DNA of 64,000 bases from Tetmemena sp. SeJ-2015. Lineage: Eukaryota; Ciliophora; Spirotrichea; Sporadotrichida; Oxytrichidae. A model generated the notes under the pieces. The model was not told where the DNA came from. It made no database searches and saw nothing but the letters and a program-made list of their open reading frames with translations. Made by a program: the position numbers and the translations under genes. Below, in pieces: positions 34,501-44,535 of this stretch (positions within the stretch are counted from its first letter, which is position 1; every line of letters starts with the position of its first letter). Location: positions 1 through 64,000 of the forward strand of contig JAJKFJ010022662.1 of assembly GCA_027382625.1 (NCBI GenBank). The letters run 5' to 3'.

Positions 34501-36359
34501 TACAAACATTTAAATACATCATATCAATAAATTAGAGTTATTTTAGTCGGTAATAGCGCATAAATAGTTGTTAGGTAAATGAGCTCTGTCGTATAATCAA
34601 TATGAAATTCCTTTATCCATTTAAGATCTTGCAAATCTTGAGTAAACTTAGCTATCTACGTGACTGGAGTATTTGAGGGAGTTAGGTTTAAATAATAATA
34701 TTGTTGCCATGGAATTAATAAATAAACAGGAGAATGTTTGATTTTGCAGAATTTTGAAGATCAAGTGATGAAATGGATAAAAATTTTAGTGATGATGAAA
34801 AATCTCAAGAGCCTTGCAAACTGAGGAGGCTATTTTATATAAAACATTATTGCAAGAGAGAGTAAAATTAATGAATATAAATATGTTTGATATTTAAATT
34901 GTATATCAGTAATATACTTTTTTGTAGGCGTTATTCAAAAATGAGGAAGATTTCTCCGTCATCAGTAATTTAATATTAAATAATAAAATTTGCATTCCTT
35001 GGAGTCAATAATATGTGATGTCGCTCCCCATCGTAATGGCTTTTATTACCTAGCCAGTTTAGTAGCTGATTGCTGTATAGACATATTTTATTTCATTAGT
35101 TTCAAAGCTCGCCAGTATGAACTTTGCCTAACTTATTTCAACATCTCTGCAGTTGCTTATAATAAATAATTAATTTTTATAGTTGATAATGTCTTGTGGT
35201 AACCCGTATTTATTCATTCTTTTGTACTGATGAAACCATTTCAGCCGCGTTTAGCCAAGAATATAAATATAATCTATTTATTAGACAAATATTATAAATC
35301 TTAGGATTTTATAAATGACTCTTGCAATTTAAGTTTAATTTTAAAAATTTTTTCAGTTTTTCATCATAAAATATGTCTTAATTATAATTTAAGATTATTG
35401 AAATCTATAAGTAATATAGCACTTTACTGTCTCCTATTCTTGAGCTTTTGGAAAGGCAATATAATATTTTTAATTTTATATAGAAGAATAAATAACTCCC
35501 CCCTATAATAGATAAATGAAGAGCACATCATCATTTTGTTTTTCTGAAATTTTGTTATATCGTGAATAGTCCACACAAAAAAGTTCTAAGAAGAGACTTC
35601 TTAAACTTTCAGTACTTCTTTTTCAAGTTTTACTTATAAATCAATATCCAAACTTAATTGGAAAAAAGTAATCCGATTTTTCAATTATATCTCAATTGCA
35701 ATAATAAAAAGAGGGTATTTATTTTAATTTATATTTTTAAGTAATTAAGTAGATTAATTTATAGCACAATGTGAAAAATTGTAGTATTACTTTTATTTTT
35801 TGAAATACATCTTTTAAGAATGTTGTTGGAGAATCCGAGGATAGGTTAGTACTATGAATTTGGGCTTCCAGGAATCTATTTGTATTACTAACCACAAAAT
35901 ACCACATTATTGGTGCTGCCTCTCTCCATTTCAAATATTTACAAGTATTTTAAATATTATTTCAAGAGCATTTATTTCAATTGACATTTGACTCGTCATA
36001 TGCTAGAATGAGAATGGGTACTATTTTTGGTTAAAGCAATTTGCTTAAGCATTTGTGAACTTTATTTGATTCATAGTTAGCCATACGGCTAAAGCAAAAA
36101 TATTTTATAATAAATATATTCTATTGCCAATTAAATCTAATAACTCTAAAAGAGTCAGTCTGCGTAAGTTACTGCTCTTAGGCACCCACTAATATGGTGA
36201 GTACAGTTTGAACAGTGACTTTAATAATCTTATTTTTGAAGCTTAACTTACTAGTGAAGATTGTGTATGATTAATCCAGATTTGAATTTCTTTAGTAAGT
36301 CAAGAATTAGGTATGAACATTTTAATCAGAACTAAAAACTAGTTTCTTAAATTAATTTA

Positions 36360-36850
36360 ATTTCATATCACTAACTTAGACAATCACTCCTTGTACTATC
36401 TGCTTATAAGGAACTTGGATTTGAATTTAAAGTGGTTACGATCCTATTTAGTACTTCTAATCCTTGAATGAAATGTCAAAATTGAGTTTTGAGAGATCAA
36501 TGACAATACCTTTTTGAAATAAAAACTGTACTTCACTGTTGGTGGTATACTCAAAATCATCAACGTAAAATTATTATGTTAATAGTAAAGTAAAATTTAG
36601 GGAATATAAATAATAATCAATTTAAAACCAGCACTTATTCAGTACTAGTTAATAAATCGTATTACTATCCTTTGTAAAAATTATTATGTTAATTTAATGA
36701 GGCGATCACTTTGAGGTTATACACTTTGTTCGTCTACAGCTTTGAAAGCAAATCTTCAGAGATTATTAAAGTATATGGAGCAGTCTAAGTTTGAGAAGTG
36801 CTGTAAATCAGAGAGTCATTATTTTCAGCATCAACAAATTCAAATCACAT
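36360..36850 (-). other. CADG-like coding block, gene C (enlarged IES-1)
   Basis: It is homologous to the blocks in A, B and D. The short segment splitting it is 127 nt here rather than 17-19 nt, because extra sequence has been inserted into it. Confidence 0.57.
36572..36698 (-). other. IES-1 of gene C (127 nt, pointer ATT)
   Basis: Same site. The segment is enlarged by a sequence related to 12285-12395 and has the flanking string ATTATTATGTTAAT at both ends. Deletion between the outer ATT repeats still gives the same junction. Confidence 0.68.
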
Positions 36851-37726
36851 CTAAAAAAGAAATAAAAATTACTCATCTATAAACAAGAACTAATTTTTAT
36901 TTAGTATAGCTGTCGACGCAAGTAGAGATTTCAAATTAGGCAATCTTGTAAAATTATTAAAAATTGACCAATTAAGTCTTAAATTATTACAATAGGTTTT
37001 TATATAATTCTTCATTTATTATTTAGTATCTTGATATTGAGTTTATATATTCTTCTAATTTTATTTAAATCCTTATGAATATTATTTACAATTATGATAC
37101 TCGGGTTTGACTTGAAATTTGAAATTATTTATTATTTAAAAGAACATATGTTCTTTTAATGAATATATTGATTAAATTGTTAATCGTTCAATTTAATTTT
37201 GCTACATGTATTCTATTTTTAATTTTAATTTCTCATTTTAAATTAATGTAAGATATAGATGTGTTAAAACGCTTCTTAAAAATATATTTATTTTATCTTT
37301 GTTTAAGAATCTCGCAAATTTTATATCTCAGCAATAGAGTTTGATGATACAATTGAGTTAAGATTATATTTTGGAAAGCTCTACAAAAGGGATAATATAT
37401 TTTATTAAAAAAAGTAAATACTGATTAGAAGTCTGACACCTAAATATAGATTAGTCATTTTTAGATGATCAATAAAATAATAAAACTTGTATTCTTATGT
37501 ATATTTAAAGCTTTTAACAGAATCTACTGAGGTAGAAAATATAATATAAATTCATTTCTAATAAATAAATTCATAATGGCAGAGGAGTGAGGAATTCTGA
37601 AGCTTATCTTTTGCCACTAACCTTATTCAGTGCAAGCATCTAAAAAACTAAGAGGCAAGTAAACCTAAAAGATTATCATCTTAATTATTATTTTTGGGTT
37701 TAGCTCTAATTATCACTAATTAATTC

Positions 37727-38147
37727 ATTATAGCTGATAATTTAATGGAAAACCAAATTAATTTATTGAATTAAATAAAATGGGACAAACTAGGGCAGTT
37801 AAAGTGTGTCCAATTTAAATAATTATTAGACCATTCGAATCAGTATCAAATTTTAAGAACTTTATATCCTTGCAACTTTTGTGTGGGAGGGCTCAGTACA
37901 GAGATATAAGCGACATAAGTTTAGTAGAAACTGATATTCAAGATTGAGAAACACATCATATCTTTACTGAGAGGGGCTGTTGAGATGATTAAAGAAGAAA
38001 CTCATATTATTTTTTTTATAAGCTATCGAACAAGATACAGATCAGGGGATGTTTGAGCGACTTCAACTGGCACGAAGTTGCAACTCTCCATTTATTATTT
38101 TAATCAATCACCGATTTTAATTTAATTTCCACCTATAATTTGAGAAT
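37727..38147 (+). repeat. R1 repeat copy, gene C
   Basis: It starts ATTATAGCTGATAATTTAAT, has the core CTTGCAACTTTTGTGTGGGA and GAGAGGGGCTGTTGAGAT, and ends with an inverted ATTATAGGTGG-type terminus. No coding potential is seen. Confidence 0.75.
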
Positions 38148-38749
38148 TTATTCCACTTTATAGTTTAAGTCAAGGTCAAATGGGAACTAAATGATTCTAA
38201 TGAGATTCTTCATAAGGAACTTCCCAAATTAGGCAAGTCCACATAATAAGCCAAAAGAAGATTCTTTTGGAAGTAAACAGAAGCAAGATTATATCTGCTT
38301 AATTTATGGAGGACTAAGGATGAGTGTAGTTAAACATAACTAAACAGAGAAGGACAATTTCCTAAAATAAAAAGCTAAATATCAGAGAAGAATAGAGGGA
38401 AAATCCAAGTCTAGTCCAAATTAAATATATTCAGTAATATAGAGAGCCTGAATTAAAACTAAAACTGTATTTTTTGTTTTTGATCACATATTAGTATTTC
38501 ACCCATAATAAAATTTTCAATATTAAACTATCCATCAAAATTTTTTAATTAAAAAATTATTATCAATCTTTTTTTAACCAATATTGATTATAAATATCAA
38601 TCTCACTGTGCATCTAGTATCGATATTTAATTTTTTTATTAAAAAATATTATACACTTAAATGACAAAATAGGGTTGATTTGAAATAAGCATACTCAAAA
38701 GCTTTGAAAGCTCTTGTTCTATTTAACATTCTTTTCTTGACTTAAGTTC

Positions 38750-38876
38750 CATAAATCATACAAGAAGAATATGCTTACAAGATCTTCCCTTACGAATACT
38801 TTGTAAAGATTGAAGAAAGACGTCTGGAGTTCGCGAACGAACTGACAGTGTTGAGAGAAGCGAGGGACAAAAAGGT
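38750..38876 (+). pseudogene. Third TBE kinase fragment (opposite strand)
   Basis: The plus strand shares long near-identical stretches with the reverse complement of about 3125-3250 (ACAAGAAG...GCTTACAA...ATCTTCCC, then CGCGAACGAACTGAC and GAAGCGAGGGACAAAAA). The frame reads YEYFVKIEERRLEFANELTV. It lies just outside the Rep element in gene C. Confidence 0.72.
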
Positions 38877-39077
38877 ATATATGTTTTTATCAATAAAAAT
38901 ATCGATTTTCTGGCCTGAATTACTTTCCAAAATGTTTTATGATAAGCAAATTTTAGGAATTATAAAACTAGAGAGATGTTTTATTGTAATAATTTCTAAT
39001 TATGTGTAAAATTGTAAATAAAATAATTGATCTCGATTAAAATTTTTGTATTTATATCACCTTTATTTACTATATAA

Positions 39078-39490
39078 TATTGTAGTATTAGAGATGAATT
39101 TCAAAATTATAGATCAGCCCAGTGACGGTTGACAAGCGTTGGCGGAGAGCAGGGTGAACATCCTGATGGAGTGGCTCCGGATGCGTGGCAGTTAGAGATC
39201 AGGTGCTCTATTATAGGTGGGATTTAATTGAGAACAGAAATTAAATTAAATGTGCTTTATTAAACTTACTGATTACGCATTAATTAAATAAAACACCGAT
39301 TGGAAGTGATTAGTTCATTGGTTCATTGGTTCATTAGTTCACTGGTACACTGGTGCATCGGTACATTAAAGGAGTACTTTATGTCACACTCGAATTGTAC
39401 TAATGCACTACTAGATAAGGTGGAGTAATTAAATGCGGATTATAAATTAATAGCTGCACTGGGGAATAGGGTTTAGGATGTGTGTGAATA
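39078..39490. repeat. Left outer terminal inverted repeat of Rep element
   Basis: It pairs with 42812-43270, with the best match in the outer ~210 bp and in the segment around GGTTTAGGATGTGTGTGAAT. It includes the GC-rich segment 39119-39190. Confidence 0.82.
39311..39367. repeat. Subterminal GGTTCATT-type tandem repeat
   Basis: About seven degenerate 8-10 bp units (GGTTCATT, then GGTACACT and GGTGCATC) inside the left outer repeat. A decayed counterpart lies near 42980-43035 in the right arm. Confidence 0.65.
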
Positions 39491-39520
39491 TAACATTTAA
39501 GCAAATAGTGGTTGGAAAAT

Positions 39521-39877
39521 TCATAGTCCTTCAATGTGATGCGTGCTCTTCTGCCTCTACTTCATTTTCAATATGGGTCTCTGTGCCTGCTTCAGTCTCT
39601 GCCCCTACTGCGTAAGCTTTTCCGCCCTCCCGAAGAAGCCTGATCTCAAAAAACTTGCCAATGTTGATGAGAGGTGGGTGGTAGCAGCCAGAGAGAGGTC
39701 CGACTTATTGAGTAAATGGAAGAAGGCCAGCTCGTCTACTCGGAGTATGGCTGCATGTGTCTTAGCGCAGAGGGAGTCATGGCTTAGCTGTTGGTCCTTA
39801 GCATCAAGGTTGAGAACGAGGAATACGTTTGTAGTGTCGGTCTTGGCAGCCGGAGGCTGATTCATCATGGTCGTCAA
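39521..39877 (-). CDS. Unknown 118-residue protein of the Rep element
   Basis: The ATG is at 39877-39875 (MTTMMNQPPAAKTDTTNVFL). Two TAG codons read as Gln carry the frame to a TGA at 39521-39523, in a GC-rich stretch. It is rich in Leu, Ala and Lys in the middle, with a basic Gln-rich C-terminus. No motif is recognised. The opposite strand is also open in the standard code (39543-39860), so the strand choice is uncertain. Its position between the outer and inner inverted repeats suggests it belongs to the element. Confidence 0.35.
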
Positions 39878-39896
39878 TATAGATAGGAATTTAATA

Positions 39897-40090
39897 GATT
39901 AGAGGCGGTTGTAGAAATCTCAGATTAATTAGATCTATTTCAAACTACGCATTATTTAATTCCCTGACCACCTGACCAACGGTAAGATAGTAAGAAGTGA
40001 AAGGAAAGATTGAAAGATTTATTTCTGACCACCTGACCACTGGTCAGAAAATCAGGGTTGGGAAAGGTAAAATGGAAAGATTTTATAAAA
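39897..40090. repeat. Left inner inverted repeat, Rep cassette
   Basis: Pairs with 41690-41882. It contains two copies of CTGACCACCTGACCA (39964-39978 and 40025-40039). The second runs directly into the inverted TGGTCAG, making a short palindrome (40025-40047). Confidence 0.8.
40025..40047. promoter_or_regulatory. Possible Rep-binding palindrome/iterons
   Basis: CTGACCA repeats in direct and inverted orientation form a 23-bp hairpin-capable site in the arms flanking the Rep gene. Rep proteins of rolling-circle replicons bind short iterated sequences next to an origin hairpin. The assignment here is by position and symmetry only. Confidence 0.35.
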
Positions 40091-40107
40091 TAAACTTAAT
40101 TCTATAC

Positions 40108-41469
40108 TCACTGCAAATAGCTCAAGATAGTGCGGATAATTTACTTGGTACAGAACTGCGAGTTGAAAGCATACTCTTCAGTCTAGGTTGCTTTTGTATT
40201 TGCTCCATCCTCCTCCAGCTTGTCTTTTTGAGAGCTTGCCTCGCTCATGGTGTGATCATTTGTTTCGGTTTTGAGTGGCACTGTGTATTCCTGTTCTCTC
40301 TGCTCTGCCTCCAATCTTCTCAAGAAGTACTCTGCGAGTTGGAATGCAGTGAATGGAAAGGTCCCGTCGCCTCGGCCCATTGACTCTGTGAATTCTACCA
40401 GTTTGAGTCTTGTTTTGAAGGCTCTGAAGTCAATGTCACTGAGATCCTGGATGTGAAGAGTGTTGGAGCTGAGGATAGTCTGGCAGTTCTTGTAACCTCA
40501 TCACAGGCTGCTAGAACTTCGTATTCACGCAGAACCCATTCCCCTCGAAGAGTTGCTTCAGATCCTCCTGCAAGTCTGCCTGGAAAAGCATGCTGCGCTT
40601 CACCTCGTCTATTATTGCCAGCTGGGGCTCGAAGTGGAAATCACTGTTGTCCACTGCGAATTTATATCCGGCCAGCTTGATCTCCTCGCATCTGAAAATC
40701 TGCATCAAGTACGTGAGCAGTGTGGTCTTTCCTCTATTTGGCTCCCCGTACATCCACACTGCGTTTATCTTGCTATGGCATTTGCGGAAAATGACCTCAA
40801 AGAGGCTTTCCACGACCTCCAGGTACTGGGTCTCCACCAGGGATGCCTCAGAGAGTGGCTCGAATTGGAATTGGCTAACTTTGTTCATCTCAAAGTACTC
40901 CCTCAATCTTTGGTACTTGGTCTCAGGGATGTAAAGATAAGGCTGCATTTTCTTCTCCAATCTGCAGGTGGTCTAGAGGTTGGTGAAATTCTTGATAATA
41001 CTCTTCAGCATCGTTGAGTTCCCTTTGTGCTGCCAATAAAACTCCTCGACAGACCTCGCATTGCCTCCCCGAAAGTCCTGAATGAATGCCGATATCACGT
41101 CCCTGGATTTTTCATCGCTGATCTGGCCCTTCTCCTGCTGTCTTAGTAAAGGCTCGGGTCTAGCTTGTCGGAGCATACTTGAGAACAGAATGGGGCAACC
41201 TGCCAGCAGCTTGATTTGCAGATCGGACTTTAGCAGCCTTGAGATCTCTTTCACGCTGATTTGCTCTGCGTTGAACTCCAGTCTCCGAAAGAGCAAGTAT
41301 CCTTTACAGTCCTTCTGCTTGAAGAAGTTCTTAGTGGCCCCCTACTTATCTTTCTGGAGATGGAACCGAGAACCACAAAATGGTTATTAATGCAATGGTC
41401 GAAGGTTTCATTGATGAAGTGAAAACTTCGCTGAACAATCTCGTCGAAGTTAGCACCTTCGTCAATCAT
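40108..41469 (-). pseudogene. CRESS-type Rep with SF3 helicase, frame-shifted
   Basis: The Walker A motif GEPNRGKTT lies at about 40717-40747, Walker B LAIIDEV at 40599-40622 and a motif-C-like ILSSN at 40462-40479. Their order and spacing fit the superfamily-3 helicase of circular ssDNA virus-like Rep proteins. Upstream, GYLLFRRL aligns in position with the strand after the HUH endonuclease motif of Rep (HLQGY in relatives). Here DCK replaces HLQ, and no clear Tyr motif is seen. The middle frame stays open only with TAG as Gln (for example at 40511-40513 and 40973-40975). Frame changes occur near 41370 and near 40485. After the second, the C-terminus continues to a TGA at 40108-40110. It is thus probably inactive, unless the frame changes are removed as eliminated segments or bypassed during translation. 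Confidence 0.72.
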
Positions 41470-41689
41470 AAGTCCGCTATGTAGAAGTCAGTACTCGTGG
41501 CGCTCCACTCCTTGGACCAATTCGAGCTTGGAATGTTTCACGGCTCAATCCTCTTCGGAATGATTTTACTCAATGATAACTTACACTTGACATACTAGCT
41601 CTTGCGCCACCTCTGCAATATTCAATCTGCATCTAGAAATCGAGACCTTCTTCAATGAATTCTATAATGAAGAATGCTAGGATTAATAA

Positions 41690-41882
41690 AAATCTTTCCA
41701 TTTTACCTTTCCCACCTTGATTTTCTGACCAGGGTCAGGTGGTCAGAAATAAATCTTTCAATCTTTCCTTTCACTTCTTACCTATCAATTACCTGGTCAG
41801 CCCGTAGTCAGGGAAATTAAATATGCGTGTATTGAAATTGAGATTAACTTAATCTGAGCCTCTCTACAAACGCCTGCGACAA
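41690..41882. repeat. Right inner inverted repeat, Rep cassette
   Basis: Reverse complement of 39897-40090. It carries CTGACC/GGTCAG repeats at 41725-41746 and near 41792-41813. Confidence 0.8.
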
Positions 41883-42811
41883 TTAATTATGAGTTATCCA
41901 TCTATCAATATTGAAAAAATGGCATTGATTCCAATTCTCTTATCAGAATTACAGTTATGCTACTCAATCTGTTGCTTCAGACTGTGAGGCTAGTCTCTGC
42001 AGTGTATTCCCTTTAAAAGAACTGGCAAGTTTGAAAATTTGCAAATTAACTTAAGTTTATTGTCAATTTCTTAGCTAATTCACTTATGAATTCTTACAAC
42101 TTATCTCTGTAATGAGTTTAGGGAATTATCTTTGCTGTAGTATAATATTGAGAAAATCTAAGAAAAGTTTTTTGAAAAGTTTGAAAATTAAGAACGCTTC
42201 TAATCAACGTTTGACATTAAAAATTAGTGTAAAAAGCGATGTCCATGATCAGTAAAGACACTACATCTAGTAGTAAAAACTCCATCGCTAATTTAAAGTA
42301 CCAATCAGAACTTAAATAATTTATTAGATTATAAAGCAGAGCAGGCTCCCTAGCTGATTGAATTTAAAAATTAGTAGTTGGAGTGCTTGACCTATCATCA
42401 GAATGAGACTTATTACTCACTAACTGACATTGTTTTACCTAATCTTTAATGTCACACTTTAGCCAATTAATACGGCTTCTTAATTTCCAACTTTTCCACA
42501 AAACTATATTCTAGATCTACCATATTAACTAAGCAATAGATCAATATCCCTTAACTCTATACAAAGAAAGCTGTAAAATTATAAAGTATTAGCTAAGAAT
42601 GACAAAAATTAAGTCTTAAATGACAAAAATTTTGCAAGGACCTGCCAGTCTTTAAACGGCCTTAGACGAGAAACTAAGCTCAAATCAGCAAATACAGACT
42701 GAAATAGCAAAACTGATTGATAAAGAAAACACGCGAAATACAATGCCATCTGTTCAATATCTCAATCCTGAGCAGACCTCATTTTAAATATTGTAAATTA
42801 TAATATAAATC
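41883..42811. other. Right spacer of Rep element, no gene seen
   Basis: About 930 bp of AT-rich sequence between the inner and outer right repeats. No open frame beyond short ones, no repeat and no similarity to the left spacer is visible. Confidence 0.6.
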
Positions 42812-43270
42812 TATTCACACACATCCTAAACCCTGAGTTCCCCAGTCGCCGCAGCTATTAAATTTATAAATCCGCATTTAAGTACTCCACCTTACCTAGT
42901 TAACGTTGCATTAGTACAAATTAGGCTGCAATTTAGATACAATGTCGCAGTGTTGACACTAAAGCTGCCATCTTATACCGATGCACCAGTGTCACAGTGT
43001 AATGAACACCAACAAATGAGACAATGAACTAATTCACTGCCCAATCGCGTGTTTTTATTATAATTAATGCGTAACTCAGTAAGTTTAATAAAGCACATTT
43101 AATTTAATTTCTGTTCTCAATTAAATCCCACCTATAATAGAGCACCTGATCTCTAACTGCCACGCATCCGGAGCCACTCCATCAGGATGTTCACCCTGCT
43201 CTCCGCCAACGCTTGTCAACTGTCACTGGGCTGATCTATAATTTTGAAATTCATCTCTAATACTACAATA
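42812..43270. repeat. Right outer terminal inverted repeat of Rep element
   Basis: Reverse complement of 39078-39490 with small insertions and deletions, about 46 bp longer. Confidence 0.82.
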
Positions 43271-43985
43271 GTCATTAAATTCTCTTCGATTGACCAAGAT
43301 CTTATTAAAATGTAGTGTAAACTTAATCATTTATCTAAATGTGTTTCTTCTTTTGTAAGATCTTTTAGCTAGCATGCTTTAGAAGTCAAGAATATCTTTA
43401 TAATCTTGAGAGATTGAATGCCATAAATTCTCTATTAACTTTCTTTAATTATTTTAAAAATAATTTATCAATTGGATTGATTATTCGAATTATTTCTCCT
43501 TTATTAATTTAATAACCGATAACAAACGACTCAAATATATAGCTTATTTTATAATTTTTTTTAAATAAAAAATAATCAAACTTAGATGTTTTCTAATAAA
43601 AAGTTATGACTATAAAACAGCTTCATGATTTCAAATAGGAAATAAATGGCTAATTTTAGAAAATTAAATCAGAAGTAAGTGTGTCTCTAAACTGGCTTAT
43701 TATATGATTAATTTATATATTTCTTTATAATGAAAATTGTGAACAAATAAGTTAAAATTTATTTTAACAGCTAAAGCAAGAAGCATCAAGCATCCTAAAA
43801 TATTAAGGCCTCGAATTATTTTACATTCAATTATTCTTTGAAAGGGAAAAATCAATTTCATCCTGAATATTGTCATTTTGAAGAGTGTTTTGCTGCTGTT
43901 TAGATGTTTACAGATTATTTTCTATAGACTTTAAAGTAAATAATTTACAAAACTAATATATAATTGCGTTTTCTTTGATTTATAA

Positions 43986-44535
43986 AGTAGTTTAGTCAAT
44001 AATTTCACTTATCCGAAATACATTTAATGCTTTTTTATTTCGCTTAAAATTTCTGGTTTATTTAGATTAATATAATTCTCGATAATATTTTTTTATCTAT
44101 CTTGTTAGTTCATAATGAGTAATTATAAAATTATTATTTATGGGTTTGCACGTGTGCTCAAGTGGAGGTTATACAAGTTACGTATATGCTTTATATATTC
44201 CTTGAGGGGTTCTTTAATTCCTCCTAAATCGAAATTTTAAAGAAAGAAATATTATTTGTAATAATTATCTACAAGATCAAAACAAATATTTTAACTTGCA
44301 AATATAGATAAAGCCTTTACTCTTAAAGAAATAATTTTGAAAATGGATTTTAGAAATTAGAATCTTAGGATCTCACATATTTATATAAATTTAGATTCTT
44401 GATGTTCTTCTTATTTTTAAAATCTAGAATAATTTATTATCAATTGAGTTAAAATAATAAGATGAATAAAGGATAGATTTAATTTTCATTATCCTACGCT
44501 CTTTCATTTCTATTAAGGCTTTATTCTTAACTAAC
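43986..44535. other. Intergenic region C-D
   Basis: About 550 bp, AT-rich. No gene is recognised. Confidence 0.45.

Larger units (their letters stand above)
39078..43270. mobile_element. Rep-bearing long-terminal-inverted-repeat element
   Basis: The ~4193-bp element starts TATTGTAGTATTAGAG and ends with its reverse complement. The outer inverted repeats are ~413 bp (39078-39490) and ~459 bp (42812-43270). Inside is a second inverted repeat (39897-40090 / 41690-41882) that frames a Rep/SF3-helicase gene. The left spacer also holds a 118-codon frame. Its base composition is much richer in GC than the surroundings. It lies in the spacer of gene C, between the start block and the CADG-like block, so it would be eliminated if that whole spacer is an IES. 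No clear target-site duplication is seen beyond a possible TA. I do not recognise a named family. Confidence 0.8.
27357..43985 (-). pseudogene. Gene C: paralog with intact C-terminal module, degraded start and Rep-element insertion
   Basis: The stop is TGA at 27357-27359, after the tail LIDLPYYIEAEPITKHE...QIKLKKT. The membrane module at 27900-29951 is clean: TM1 is VAIGIKIAMTTMFGISASLN, TM3 includes GLMFYMIFINLMLSAFALLI and TM4 includes GQLELSICALINFF. The CADG-like block lies at 36360-36850 and the propeller-like block MDKQTGSLNFFNKYG near 33780-33835. The block matching the signal peptide of A, B and D (near 43970-43985) has lost the ATG. The distance from start block to CADG block is ~7 kb instead of ~0.7-1.1 kb because of the Rep element, an R1 repeat and a TBE fragment. 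Those insertions would be harmless if they lie in eliminated DNA, so pseudogene status rests mainly on the lost start; another start is possible. Confidence 0.5.

Noticed and set aside
39543..39860. 105-codon plus-strand frame opposite the 118-residue frame
   Set aside because: It is less convincing because the minus frame extends naturally through TAG codons to TGA; neither is proven.
40553..41017. 154-codon plus-strand frame opposite the Rep helicase
   Set aside because: It is a shadow frame in the GC-rich Rep gene; the minus strand carries clear ATPase motifs.
39078..43270. The Rep element as a second TBE transposon
   Set aside because: Its ends lack the C4A4 sequence, its inverted repeats are ~0.4 kb rather than 77 bp, and its gene is a Rep helicase rather than a DDE transposase.
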